A DNA stretch of 20,313 bases from an uncultured Dysosmobacter sp. (GCA_934504065.1 CAKSVQ010000028.1:1-20313), one strand, 5' to 3'. Positions 8,670 to 16,064 are shown, counted from the first letter of the stretch. Notes: generated from the sequence alone by a model not told the origin. Translations and numbers: made by a program.

Positions 8670-9326
8670 ATGTATCATGTTATTTTTTTCGATCTGGATG
8701 GGACCTTGACGGATTCCAAGGAGGGTATCCTCAACAGCCTGCGCTACGCCTTTGAAAAGCTGGGCGAGCCTGTGCCGCCGGAGGAGACGCTGATCAAGTT
8801 CATCGGTCCGCCGCTGCAGGATTCCTATATGCGCTACTGCGGCTTCAGCATGGAAGAGGCCATTCACGGCATCGAACTGTTCCGTGAGCGCTACGCGCCC
8901 ATCGGCAAATTTGAAAATACGCCCGCCCCGGGCATGGCGGCGCTGTGCGCACGGCTGAAGGAGCGGGGCTATCGGCTGGCGCTGGCTTCCTCCAAGCCGG
9001 AGGAGATGTGCGTGCCCATCTGCGAAAAGTTTGGGTTTGCCCCATCCATGGAGATCATCACCGGAAGCCCTCCGGTGGGGGACTGGGAAAAGGTGGACGT
9101 GATCCGGGAGACCATGCGCCGCATGGGACTGACGGAGCAGGACACGCCCTCCATCCTCATGGTGGGCGACCGCAAGTTCGATGTGCTGGGGGCCAAGGCG
9201 TTCGGCATCGACTGTGTGGGTGTGGAATTTTTCGGCTATGCCGCCCCCGGCGAGTTGGCGCAAAGCGGCGCGGTGGCCGTGGTGAAAACGGCGGAAGAAC
9301 TGGAGCAGTTCATCCTGACACACTGA
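8670..9326 (+). CDS. HAD-superfamily phosphatase (Gph/PpaX-like)
   Basis: A small cytosolic phosphatase of the haloacid dehalogenase family. Motif I is DLDGT, with nucleophile D8 and acid/base D10; a motif II-like ALASSK and the motif IV acidic pair in VGDRKFDV (near residue 170) are present. The cap region lies between residues about 15 and 80. The 218-aa length fits phosphoglycolate phosphatase and 5'-nucleotidase-like members. Substrate cannot be assigned from sequence: phosphoglycolate, nucleotides or pyrophosphate are all seen in relatives. It has its own promoter and a clear ribosome binding site, so it is not part of the arginine operon. Confidence 0.88.
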   Translation: MYHVIFFDLDGTLTDSKEGILNSLRYAFEKLGEPVPPEETLIKFIGPPLQDSYMRYCGFSMEEAIHGIELFRERYAPIGKFENTPAPGMAALCARLKERGYRLALASSKPEEMCVPICEKFGFAPSMEIITGSPPVGDWEKVDVIRETMRRMGLTEQDTPSILMVGDRKFDVLGAKAFGIDCVGVEFFGYAAPGELAQSGAVAVVKTAEELEQFILTH

Positions 9327-9412
9327 TTTTGTGAGATATATCGGTTGATTCGGCTATTATATAAGATGGTAAGGGGGCGAGGGCACTGCGGTTTGGAAAA
9401 CGCGCCGCCACT

Positions 9413-10066
9413 TTGGGGCGGCAGGTGCTGGATCTGCTGTTCCCGCCCAAGTGCCCGTTCTGCGGCTGCATCGTGGAGCGGCAGGGCGGGCTGTGCCCGG
9501 AGTGCGAAAAGGAGCTTTCGTGGACGCAGGAGGCGGAGACGTGCTGGCAGCTCTCTTCCTCGGTGCGCTGTGCCGCGCCGCTGTGGTACGAGGACCTTGC
9601 CCGGGAGGGGCTGCTGCGCTACAAGTTCCGCGGCGCGTCCGGCTCTGCCGCGGCGCTGGGGGAGTTGGCGGCCCGGTGCGCCGCCGAGCAGTTTCCCGGC
9701 GAATTTGACACGGTGGCATGGGTCCCGGTGAGCCGCAAGCGGCTGCGCAGGCGGGGCTATGACCAGTCGGCGCTGCTGGCGCGGGAGGCCTGCCGCCTGT
9801 GGGACACCCGCCCGGCGGCGCTTTTGCGCAAGCAGACGGATAATCCCGCTCAGTCCGGGCTGAAGGATGCCGCCGCCCGCCGGGCCAATGTGCTGGGCGT
9901 TTACGAGGCCGCGCCGCAGGCGGCGGGACGGCGGATCTTGCTGATGGACGACATCTGCACCACCGGAGCGACCCTTCTGGAATGTGCCCGGGTCCTGACG
10001 GACGCTGGCGCGGAGCAGGTGGTCTGCGTCACCGTGGCCAGAACCCGCGAAAAGTTCACAAAATGA
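9413..10066 (+). CDS. comF: ComF family phosphoribosyltransferase-like protein
   Basis: An N-terminal four-cysteine zinc ribbon (C14, C17, C28, C31) is joined to a type I phosphoribosyltransferase domain with the PRPP loop ILLMDDICTTGATL at 175-188. In naturally competent bacteria ComF helps handle incoming single-stranded DNA; in clostridia the role is unproven. The start is uncertain. The TTG at 9413 has no Shine-Dalgarno site. The frame is open back to 9365, and a CTG at 9386 lies 8 bases after AGGGGG (9372-9377), adding 9 residues (RFGKRAATL). CTG starts are rare, so I keep the TTG coordinate while thinking the CTG may be real. No other competence gene is nearby. Confidence 0.87.
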   Translation: MGRQVLDLLFPPKCPFCGCIVERQGGLCPECEKELSWTQEAETCWQLSSSVRCAAPLWYEDLAREGLLRYKFRGASGSAAALGELAARCAAEQFPGEFDTVAWVPVSRKRLRRRGYDQSALLAREACRLWDTRPAALLRKQTDNPAQSGLKDAAARRANVLGVYEAAPQAAGRRILLMDDICTTGATLLECARVLTDAGAEQVVCVTVARTREKFTK

Positions 10067-10068
10067 TG

Positions 10069-10097
10069 TTGCATTCAATGGAAAGTGACGATATAAT
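10069..10097 (+). promoter_or_regulatory. Promoter of mreB
   Basis: TTGCAT (10069-10074) and a perfect TATAAT (10092-10097) are spaced by 17 bp. The leader of about 65 bases contains a small hairpin (ACGGT, AAAA, ACCGT near 10118-10131). Confidence 0.7.
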
Positions 10098-10169
10098 GTA
10101 TATCCGTATGAGTGGGTACGGTAAAAACCGTTCATAATAGATTTGAGAAAGATCAAATGAGGTGGATGT

Positions 10170-11195
10170 ATGCCTATGGCGAAGGATATTGGTATCGACC
10201 TTGGTACCGCGTCGGTTTTGGTATATGTGAAGGGGAAGGGCATCGTGCTCAACGAGCCCTCTGTGGTGGCGCTGGATAAAAACACCGGAAAGCTTTTGAA
10301 GGTGGGCACCGAGGCGCAGGCCATGCTGGGCCGCACCCCCGGCAATATTGTTGCCATCCGCCCCCTGCGGGAGGGCGTGATCTCCGATTACGACATGACG
10401 GAGCGGATGCTCAAGGAATTTATTCATAAGGTGGCGGGCGTGTCGATTTTCAAGCCCCGGGTCATTATCTGCGTGCCCTCCGGCATCACCGAGGTGGAAG
10501 AGCGCGCCGTGATCGACGCGGGCATTCAGGCCGGCGCCCGGAAGGTGTATCTCATCGAGGAGCCTGTGGCTGCCGCTATCGGCGCGGGCATCGACATTGC
10601 CAAGCCCGACGGGCATATGGTGGTGGACATCGGCGGCGGCACGGCTGACATTGCCGTCATCTCCCTCAGCGGCGTGGTGGAGTCCGCCTCCATCAAGATC
10701 GCGGGCGACCAGTTCAACGAGGCCGTGGTGAAGTATATGCGCCGCACCCACAATCTGCTGGTGGGCGAGCGCACCGCCGAGGAAATGAAAAAGCAGATCG
10801 GCTGCGTGTTCCCCAAGGACGAGGAAGAGACCATGGACGTGAAGGGCCGCTGCCTGCTGACGGGCCTTCCCAAGGTGGTCACGGTTTCCTCCACCGAAAT
10901 GATGGACGCCTTTGAAGAGCCTGTGGAGCGCATTATGGAGACCATCCACTCCGTGCTGGAGCGCACGCCCCCCGAGCTGGTGGCGGACATTTCCACCAAC
11001 GGCATCGTGATGACCGGCGGCGGCAGTCTGGTGTCCGGCTTTGATAAGCTGGTCTCCGCCCGCACGGGCATCCACACGGTCATCGCGGACGACGCCATTT
11101 CCTGCGTGGCGCTGGGCACGGGCAAGAGTCTGGACTCCCTGAACAATATGCAGGACGGTACCATGAACCTCTCCCGCCGCAAGCAGATGAACTGA
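10170..11195 (+). CDS. mreB: Rod shape-determining protein MreB/Mbl family
   Basis: A bacterial actin that polymerises under the membrane and guides lateral wall synthesis. The opening DIGIDLGTASVLVYVKGKG is the phosphate-1 loop, VDIGGGTADIAVISLSG (near residues 150-166) is phosphate 2, and TGGGSLVSGFDKL is the adenosine motif. The length is 341 aa. The ATG at 10170 is 4 bases after GAGGTGG; an ATG two codons later (10176) has 10-base spacing and is equally possible. mreC and mreD do not follow. The gene is single, with its own promoter and terminator, which is more like Mbl or MreBH paralogues than the classic mreBCD operon. Confidence 0.92.
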   Translation: MPMAKDIGIDLGTASVLVYVKGKGIVLNEPSVVALDKNTGKLLKVGTEAQAMLGRTPGNIVAIRPLREGVISDYDMTERMLKEFIHKVAGVSIFKPRVIICVPSGITEVEERAVIDAGIQAGARKVYLIEEPVAAAIGAGIDIAKPDGHMVVDIGGGTADIAVISLSGVVESASIKIAGDQFNEAVVKYMRRTHNLLVGERTAEEMKKQIGCVFPKDEEETMDVKGRCLLTGLPKVVTVSSTEMMDAFEEPVERIMETIHSVLERTPPELVADISTNGIVMTGGGSLVSGFDKLVSARTGIHTVIADDAISCVALGTGKSLDSLNNMQDGTMNLSRRKQMN

Positions 11196-11209
11196 AAATA
11201 CAACGCGCA

Positions 11210-11242
11210 AAGCCCCCGGACAATGCTCCGGGGGCTTGTGTG
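11210..11242 (+). terminator. Intrinsic terminator after mreB
   Basis: An 11-bp perfect stem (11210-11220 with 11227-11237) rich in G/C, a 6-base loop, and a rather poor T-tract (TTGTGTGT). It ends the mreB unit 15 bp after its stop. Confidence 0.75.
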
Positions 11243-11297
11243 TCCGGGGAAATCCCTTACACTTTTATAGGCGGCAAGGCCGCCGGAAGGAACTGCC

Positions 11298-12140
11298 ATG
11301 ATCCATATTGTTACGGATTCCACCAGCGACCTCACTACGCAGGAGGCGGAAGCGCTTGGCGTGCGGCTGATCCATATGCGGGTCATTTTTGAAGACGGTG
11401 CGTATGTGGACGGCGTGGATATGACCAAAGAACAGTTTTACGCCAAACAGGCCGAAGCTAAAGTCCTGCCCAAAACCACCCAGCTCAACCCGCAGGAGTA
11501 TTGCGATGCCTTTGCCCCGCTGTTGGAAAACGGGGACGAGGTGGTGGCCATCCTGCTCTCTTCCCGGCTTTCCGGGTCGTATCAGTCCGCCTGCATCGCA
11601 AGGGAGATGCTGCCCGGCGGCGAGCGGCTGCATCTGGTGGATTCACTGAACGTCACGCTGGGTGAGGGACTGCTGGTGCGGGAGGCTGTGCGGCTGCGCG
11701 CCGCAGGCCGCTCCGCCGAAGAGATTGCCGCCGGGATCGAGGCCCTGCGCGGCCGCGTGCGCTTCATCGCCTTTGTGGGCACGCTGAAGTATCTGAAAAT
11801 GGGTGGCCGCATCTCCGCGTCCACGGCGGCCATCGGCACCATGCTGCACATCACGCCTGTGGTCGCGGTGGTGGACGGCGCGGTGAAGGTGGTGGGCAAG
11901 CTGCGGGGCAGCCAGAAAATTTTAAGCTACACACTGGATTTCGCCCGGGAATACCCGGTGGACACCCGCCACTGCGTGGTGTTCGGCCACTCCCGCTGCC
12001 TTGACACCATGGAGGGCTACCGGGACCGGGTCGTGGAGGCGCTGGGTATCCGGGACCACGCATGGGACGAACTGGGCGCGGTGATCGGCACCCATGCGGG
12101 GCCGGGGTGCTACGGCCTTGCCTACATCGGCCTGAAATGA
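11298..12140 (+). CDS. DegV family fatty-acid-binding protein (FakB-like)
   Basis: DegV/FakB proteins hold a single fatty acid and present it to the kinase FakA for entry into phospholipid synthesis. Family marks are IVTDSTSDLT at the N-terminus, LSSRLSGSYQSA (binding-pocket Ser region), and GTLKYLKMGGRIS. The length is 280 aa, typical. The ATG follows GGAAGGA (11285-11291). Directly upstream of this site is a 6-bp GGCGGC/GCCGCC hairpin (11270-11284) that could affect ribosome access. No FakA gene is visible here. Confidence 0.92.
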   Translation: MIHIVTDSTSDLTTQEAEALGVRLIHMRVIFEDGAYVDGVDMTKEQFYAKQAEAKVLPKTTQLNPQEYCDAFAPLLENGDEVVAILLSSRLSGSYQSACIAREMLPGGERLHLVDSLNVTLGEGLLVREAVRLRAAGRSAEEIAAGIEALRGRVRFIAFVGTLKYLKMGGRISASTAAIGTMLHITPVVAVVDGAVKVVGKLRGSQKILSYTLDFAREYPVDTRHCVVFGHSRCLDTMEGYRDRVVEALGIRDHAWDELGAVIGTHAGPGCYGLAYIGLK

Positions 12141-12256
12141 GAATAACAGTTGCTTTTGCAGCTGCATAAAGGGTCAAAAATCGTGTATTCTAATCCTGCA
12201 TCACCATGCGGGCGGACTGCGCCCGGAAAAGAGAAGAATCGGAAGAAAAGGATGAG

Positions 12257-13663
12257 ATGATGGATCAATTCAAGGCCGTGACGCAGCAGGACGGCAATAA
12301 GCTGCGCAAATATTATCAGGACTGTGCATACGGCCTGTGTGAGTATTCTGTGGGCACCAAGCTGATGTGGCGGCCTACGCTGCACCCTGCCTGGGCGGAG
12401 ATCGCTGGGTGCCTGGTGGTGCGCAACGAGCATAACGGCCACTGGGTGTTCGACTATCCCGTGCCCGGCCCGGAGGGGGACGAGGACGCGGCGCTGACGG
12501 CCATCGAGCAGTATTGTCTGGACCGGGGCGCGGCCCCGGTGATCTCTGTGGTACCGGAGTGCAAGGCGGCGCGGCTGCTGGCCCGGTATCCCTATGTCCG
12601 CGTCAGCGATATCCGCACGTGGCGGGACTATGTGTATTACGCACAGGACCTGCAGCTGTTTGCGGGGCGGCGCTATTCCGGCCAGCGCAACCATATCAAA
12701 AAGTTCCGGGCGCTGTGCCCTAATGCGGAGTATCGCCGCCTGACCGGGGCGGACGAGCCCGCCATCCAGCAGTTCTGGAAGGACTATGAGGCGGAGTTCC
12801 CCAAGGGGGACAACGCCAAGGCCCGGGGCGAGCTGGAGCTTGCCAAGAAGATGCTGCGTCTGGTGGACAAAAAATGGTTCATCGGCGGCGGTATGTTCGA
12901 CGGCGAGAAGCTGGTGGCCTTGCAGCTGATGGAAAAATGCGGCGACACGCTGATCATCCACATCGAAAAGGCCCTCTATTCCTATACCGGGGTATATCCC
13001 GCCACGGTGCAGGCTGGGGCCGAAGAGTGCGGCGAGGGCTGCCAGTGGATCAACCGGGAGGACGACGCCGCCGACCGGGGTCTGCGCACCTCCAAGCTGC
13101 AATACGGCCCGGCCAAGCTGGCGCCCAAATACTGCTTTGAGCCGCAGAATGAGCTGCTGCGCCACGTTTCCGCCATTCCGGATCTGAAGACGGAGCGGCT
13201 GACCCTCTCGGCCCTGACGGAGGAGGACATTCCTGCCTATAACGCGCTGGTGCTGGACGGCGAGCGCAACCGCTGGTGGGGGTATGACGATGTGGGCGGA
13301 CTGGGCGGCCCGGTGGAGGAGCGGAGCTTCTTCGAGGTGGCCCGCCGGGATTTTGAAAATCGGCAGGCGGTCAATTTTGCCGTCCGGCTGGATGGCAAGC
13401 TGATCGGCGAGGCGGTGCTCTACCGTTTCGACTATCGGGGCGGCGCGGAACTGGGGTGCCGCATCGACAAGGCCCATGCTGGCTTTGGCTACGGCACGGA
13501 GGCATTTGCCGCCGTGGCGGACTGGGCGCTGTACAGCGTGCACCTGACGCGGGTGGTGGCCAAGTGCTTCCGGGAAAACGGAGCGTCTTACAAGATGCTC
13601 TCCTCCTGTATGCGGAAAAACGGAGAGGACGAGACCTTTTTCTATTTTGAAAAACTGGTGTAA
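12257..13663 (+). CDS. DUF2156 (LPG-synthase C-like) - GNAT acetyltransferase fusion
   Basis: Two acyltransferase-fold domains in one 468-aa protein. Residues about 5-300 match DUF2156-type proteins, related to the catalytic C-domain of lysyl-phosphatidylglycerol synthase: RRYSGQRNHIKKF, then INREDD and LRTSK with a following YGP. Residues about 306-468 are a RimJ/RimL-type GNAT domain starting LKTERLTLSALTEEDIPAYN, with the acetyl-CoA-side stretch around AGFGYGTEAFAAVADWAL and a typical RVVAKCFRENGASYKML. The start was chosen at ATG 12257 (ATG-ATG pair), 4-7 bases after AAGGA (12248-12252); upstream in-frame ATG 12206 has no site. There are no membrane segments, so it is cytosolic. The substrates of both halves are unknown. 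Confidence 0.85.
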   Translation: MMDQFKAVTQQDGNKLRKYYQDCAYGLCEYSVGTKLMWRPTLHPAWAEIAGCLVVRNEHNGHWVFDYPVPGPEGDEDAALTAIEQYCLDRGAAPVISVVPECKAARLLARYPYVRVSDIRTWRDYVYYAQDLQLFAGRRYSGQRNHIKKFRALCPNAEYRRLTGADEPAIQQFWKDYEAEFPKGDNAKARGELELAKKMLRLVDKKWFIGGGMFDGEKLVALQLMEKCGDTLIIHIEKALYSYTGVYPATVQAGAEECGEGCQWINREDDAADRGLRTSKLQYGPAKLAPKYCFEPQNELLRHVSAIPDLKTERLTLSALTEEDIPAYNALVLDGERNRWWGYDDVGGLGGPVEERSFFEVARRDFENRQAVNFAVRLDGKLIGEAVLYRFDYRGGAELGCRIDKAHAGFGYGTEAFAAVADWALYSVHLTRVVAKCFRENGASYKMLSSCMRKNGEDETFFYFEKLV

Positions 13664-13833
13664 CGTTCCGTGAAGAAACGAAAGCGCCGACTTTGAAGAG
13701 TTTTACAGGGGCGGACCATACTGACGAAGCAGTTGTGCTGTCGTCCTGTAATGAGGAAAAGGAAGCCGAACGTTGTTTCCACTTCCCGAAAAGTCGTATT
13801 TGCCCTTGCGAACGGGATGGTATTGAGCGAATG

Positions 13834-13878
13834 AAAAACTATGAGCCGCTGGCTTTTGGCCAGCGGCTCATAGTTTTT
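13834..13878. terminator. Bidirectional terminator between convergent genes
   Basis: A perfect 20-bp stem (13834-13853 with 13859-13878) and a 5-base loop; each arm starts with AAAAA and ends with TTTTT, so it works on either strand. It lies 7 bp from the reverse-strand reductase stop and about 170 bp after the DUF2156-GNAT stop. I see no gene in 13664-13833. Confidence 0.92.
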
Positions 13879-13885
13879 CCTGTAA

Positions 13886-15010
13886 TTAGTCCATATAGCT
13901 CTGGAAGCTGTTGGCGGTCTCGAAGGCGATGGCTTCCTTCAGCGCTTCGTTCACGTCGAACGCGCCGCCGATGGCCTTGGTCTGGGCGGAGTAGTCCGCC
14001 GTTTCAAAGGCGCGGTCATAGCCGGAACGGAAACTCTTATAGTAGTTCAGCTCCGCACCGAAATAGGGATTGGGCTGGAGCAGCAGGCTGTTGTAAGCGC
14101 GGATGATGCCGGAAATGGGTACGCCGGAGTTGTTTTGATCCAGCACGCTGAGGTCAGCGCAGTTGAACTTCCACTGCTTGCACAGCGCGGCCTTGGCTTC
14201 CCGCACCAGCGCGTGTTCTGCCTGCGTCAGCGGCTGGACCTCCTGCATATAGGTGGTGTTGTCCTCCAGCTGGGCAAGGCTGCTCATGCCGGAGAGCACC
14301 ACCAGCACGCCCTCCAGCTCCGCGGCAAAGCGCACGGCATAGCTGGCGGGGGAGGCGGGCTGCATCTTTTGGGTGACCTCCTCCGGCAGATCAGCCAGCA
14401 TGCCGCCCTTGACGGGCTCCATCACGATCACCTGCGCGCCGTGCTTGCGGATGACCTCATAGCAGGCCTTGGCCTGCATGAAGGACTCTTCCCAGTCGTA
14501 GTAATTCAGGGCGATCTGCACGGCCTCCACCTCCGGGTGCTCCGTCAGGATCTGATCGAGGTGGGCGGCATCGTCATGATAGGAAAAGGCGATGTGCCGG
14601 ATCTTGCCCTGCTCCTTCCACTGTTTCATGTGGTCGAACAGGTGGGCGCTTTGCACCTCGGTGGCGTAGAGATGGCGGTTGAGGTTATGGAGCAGGTAAT
14701 AGTCAAAATACTCCACGCCGCACTTGGTGAGCTGTTCCTGGAAAATAGCATCCACCTGCTCCTCGGCGGGCAGGATGAAGGTGGGAAATTTGGAGGCCAG
14801 CAGGAATTCGCTCCGGTCGTGGCGCTTGACCAGCGCTTCGCGGATAGCCGTCTCCGACGCGCCGTTGTGATAGACATAGGAGGTATCAAAATAGGTGAAG
14901 CCCTTTTCCAGAAAACGGTCGACCATCTGGTTCAGGGCATCAAGATCGATGTTCTCCGGCTTTTCGCTGCGCACAGGCAGGCGCATCAGTCCGAATCCAA
15001 GTTTTTTCAT
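13886..15010 (-). CDS. Aldo/keto reductase with degenerate C-terminal ferredoxin-like region
   Basis: An NAD(P)H-dependent oxidoreductase of the aldo/keto reductase barrel. The full catalytic tetrad is visible: D42 and Y47 (FDTSYVYHNGASE), K74 (LASKFP), H108 (YYLLHN). Many clostridial relatives of 370-380 aa carry a C-terminal 4Fe-4S domain with CxxCxxC and CP motifs at about residues 275-310. Here only C277 and C284 remain, and the later stretch reads NNSGVPISGIIRAYN, so cluster binding is very probably lost. The ATG overlaps the tetR stop (ATGA, 15010-15007), with AAAGGA upstream inside tetR. It is cotranscribed with tetR, which probably controls it. Substrate unknown. Confidence 0.88.
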   Translation of the reverse strand: MKKLGFGLMRLPVRSEKPENIDLDALNQMVDRFLEKGFTYFDTSYVYHNGASETAIREALVKRHDRSEFLLASKFPTFILPAEEQVDAIFQEQLTKCGVEYFDYYLLHNLNRHLYATEVQSAHLFDHMKQWKEQGKIRHIAFSYHDDAAHLDQILTEHPEVEAVQIALNYYDWEESFMQAKACYEVIRKHGAQVIVMEPVKGGMLADLPEEVTQKMQPASPASYAVRFAAELEGVLVVLSGMSSLAQLEDNTTYMQEVQPLTQAEHALVREAKAALCKQWKFNCADLSVLDQNNSGVPISGIIRAYNSLLLQPNPYFGAELNYYKSFRSGYDRAFETADYSAQTKAIGGAFDVNEALKEAIAFETANSFQSYMD

Positions 15011-15624
15011 CGTGTTTCATCCTTTCTGCATAGATAGGGAGCCATCAGTGCCCCCAAAAAATAATGACAAAATTCTTCCGTCCGCTGGACGAAGCCATAG
15101 CTCCCGCCGGACATATCCCAGCAGAGCATTTGGCCGTAGAGCACGTCGATCAGTGTGTGGGCCAGTATGTCCACCGGAGTGTCTGGCCGGACCTCGCCCC
15201 GCTGGATGCCGTCGGACAGCAGCGCGGCGGCGGAGCGGATGTCAAAGGATAGCTTGCCCCGGTCGTCCTCGTTTTCCACAAGGTCGGGATCGACTGTATT
15301 GCGTACCCATTCCTGACAGAGCTTCAGCCCGCTTTTTTCGATATGCCCGGTAAAGCGCACCATGAAAAAGGTCAGCCGCTCCATGAATGGGCCGGGGTGG
15401 GTAAGGGCTGCATCCAGAATTTCCTGATATAATTCCCGGCTCAGGGCGAACACTACGTCCTCCTTGCGTTTAAAGTACGTGTAAAACGTGCCGTTGGCCA
15501 CGCCGCAGCGCTGGGTGATCTCCGCAATGGAGGTGCCAGCCAGCCCCTTTTCGTAAATCAGCTCTTTTGCCGCCTGCAGCAGTTTTTTCTTCGTCTCCAA
15601 AGCGGCCAGCTGCCGATTGGTCAT
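15007..15624 (-). CDS. TetR family transcriptional regulator
   Basis: A ligand-responsive repressor. The N-terminal helix-turn-helix spans residues about 28-52 (GTSIAEITQRCGVANGTFYTYF), followed by KRKEDVV as usual in the family; the rest is the ligand-binding and dimer domain. It is 205 aa from ATG 15624. That start is preferred because GAGGTGA (15636-15630) lies 5 bases before it; the frame extends upstream to 15642 but without a site. It is the first gene of a two-gene operon with the overlapping aldo/keto reductase. The palindrome in its own promoter suggests autoregulation and control of the reductase. Confidence 0.92.
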   Translation of the reverse strand: MTNRQLAALETKKKLLQAAKELIYEKGLAGTSIAEITQRCGVANGTFYTYFKRKEDVVFALSRELYQEILDAALTHPGPFMERLTFFMVRFTGHIEKSGLKLCQEWVRNTVDPDLVENEDDRGKLSFDIRSAAALLSDGIQRGEVRPDTPVDILAHTLIDVLYGQMLCWDMSGGSYGFVQRTEEFCHYFLGALMAPYLCRKDETR

Positions 15625-15640
15625 AAAAATCACCTCACGC

Positions 15641-15678
15641 ATTCATTGTATCATATTCAATGAATTAAAGTCAATGAA
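15641..15678 (-). promoter_or_regulatory. tetR promoter with palindromic operator
   Basis: On the reverse strand, -35 TTGACT (15674-15669) and -10 TACAAT (15650-15645) have an 18-bp spacer; both differ from consensus at one base. A perfect inverted repeat ATTCATTG (15641-15648) / CAATGAAT (15658-15665) with a 9-base centre covers the -10 and spacer. A third half-site CAATGAA (15672-15678) overlaps the -35. This is a convincing operator for the adjacent TetR. Confidence 0.75.
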
Positions 15679-15934
15679 AATAAGCGTAGGGGAATTGCAA
15701 AAATATCCGCCCGTGAACCCAGTGGAATGGTGACAGGAATTCTGAGTTGGCAAGTAGCCTCAATTCGGATATTTTCATATCGCACCTAATCTCTTCGTCC
15801 GGTAAATCAGCGAAGCGTTTGCCGGACGAAAGCGAAGAAATTCCTGCCAGAGTGCAGTTTTCGCTGTAAAGCGGAAACGGAACGGTGGCAGGAATTTCTG
15901 AGTTGTCAGGTAGCTTCAATTCAGATATTTCCAC
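15671..15934 (-). CDS. Doubtful 87-aa repeat-derived open frame
   Basis: A GTG-started frame spans the diverged tandem repeat. Each repeat contributes a similar peptide: MEISELKLPDNSE near the start and MKISELRLLANSE near residue 53. A weak purine stretch (ACGGGGA) lies about 9 bases before the GTG. The frame also crosses three hairpins and ends in the tetR promoter region. No domain is recognised. I think it is more likely a by-product of the repeat than a gene, but the two copies keeping the same frame is worth noting. Confidence 0.2.
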   Translation of the reverse strand: MEISELKLPDNSEIPATVPFPLYSENCTLAGISSLSSGKRFADLPDEEIRCDMKISELRLLANSEFLSPFHWVHGRIFLQFPYAYFH

Positions 15935-15987
15935 TTTCTATTCCCCGTCTCATCAACCCGCAAACCAGTGAAGCGTTTGCGGGTTGA
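15724..15987. repeat. Diverged tandem repeat with conserved hairpins
   Basis: Copy A (15724-15777) and copy B (15879-15933) are about 54-55 bp and clearly related, both containing AGGAATT(T)CTGAGTTG and TCAATTC(A/G)GATATTT. Each is followed by a 13-bp hairpin with a nearly identical loop (core GAAGCG) but different stem bases: 15794-15806 with 15818-15830 (one G-T pair), and 15953-15965 with 15975-15987 (perfect). Between them a 14-bp perfect stem (15836-15849 with 15886-15899) encloses a smaller hairpin. Stem changes that keep pairing point to selected structure in RNA or DNA. No terminal repeats or transposase gene are seen. Confidence 0.75.
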
Positions 15988-16012
15988 AAAGGAGGAGCAG
16001 CGGCGTGAGTGC

Positions 16013-16039
16013 GCTCCGACTTATAAAATAAGTCGGAGC
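16013..16039. repeat. 12-bp hairpin sharing an arm with the tRNA terminator
   Basis: A perfect stem of 16013-16024 with 16028-16039 and a 3-base loop. Its right arm overlaps the left arm of the next hairpin (16032-16043), so only one of the two can form at a time. Confidence 0.7.
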
Positions 16040-16063
16040 AAGCGATACAAAGCTTGCTCCGAC
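16021..16063 (-). terminator. Terminator downstream of the tRNA-Ser fragment
   Basis: Read on the reverse strand, a perfect 12-bp stem (16063-16052 with 16043-16032) and an 8-base loop are followed by the T-rich tail TTATTTTAT. It begins two bases after the CCA end of the tRNA fragment, so it is probably the native terminator of the original tRNA-Ser gene. Confidence 0.75.
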
Positions 16064-16064
16064 G

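Noticed and set aside
13693..14106. Rightward 137-codon frame after the GNAT fusion gene
   Set aside because: It runs through the perfect bidirectional terminator and into the opposite-strand reductase; the peptide is low-complexity Arg/Ser-rich.
14135..15037. 300-codon rightward frame opposite the aldo/keto reductase
   Set aside because: Antisense shadow; the reverse strand carries the complete AKR catalytic tetrad.
15724..16063. CRISPR array
   Set aside because: There are only two diverged repeats with no regular spacers, the repeats are too long, and the hairpins differ in stem sequence.
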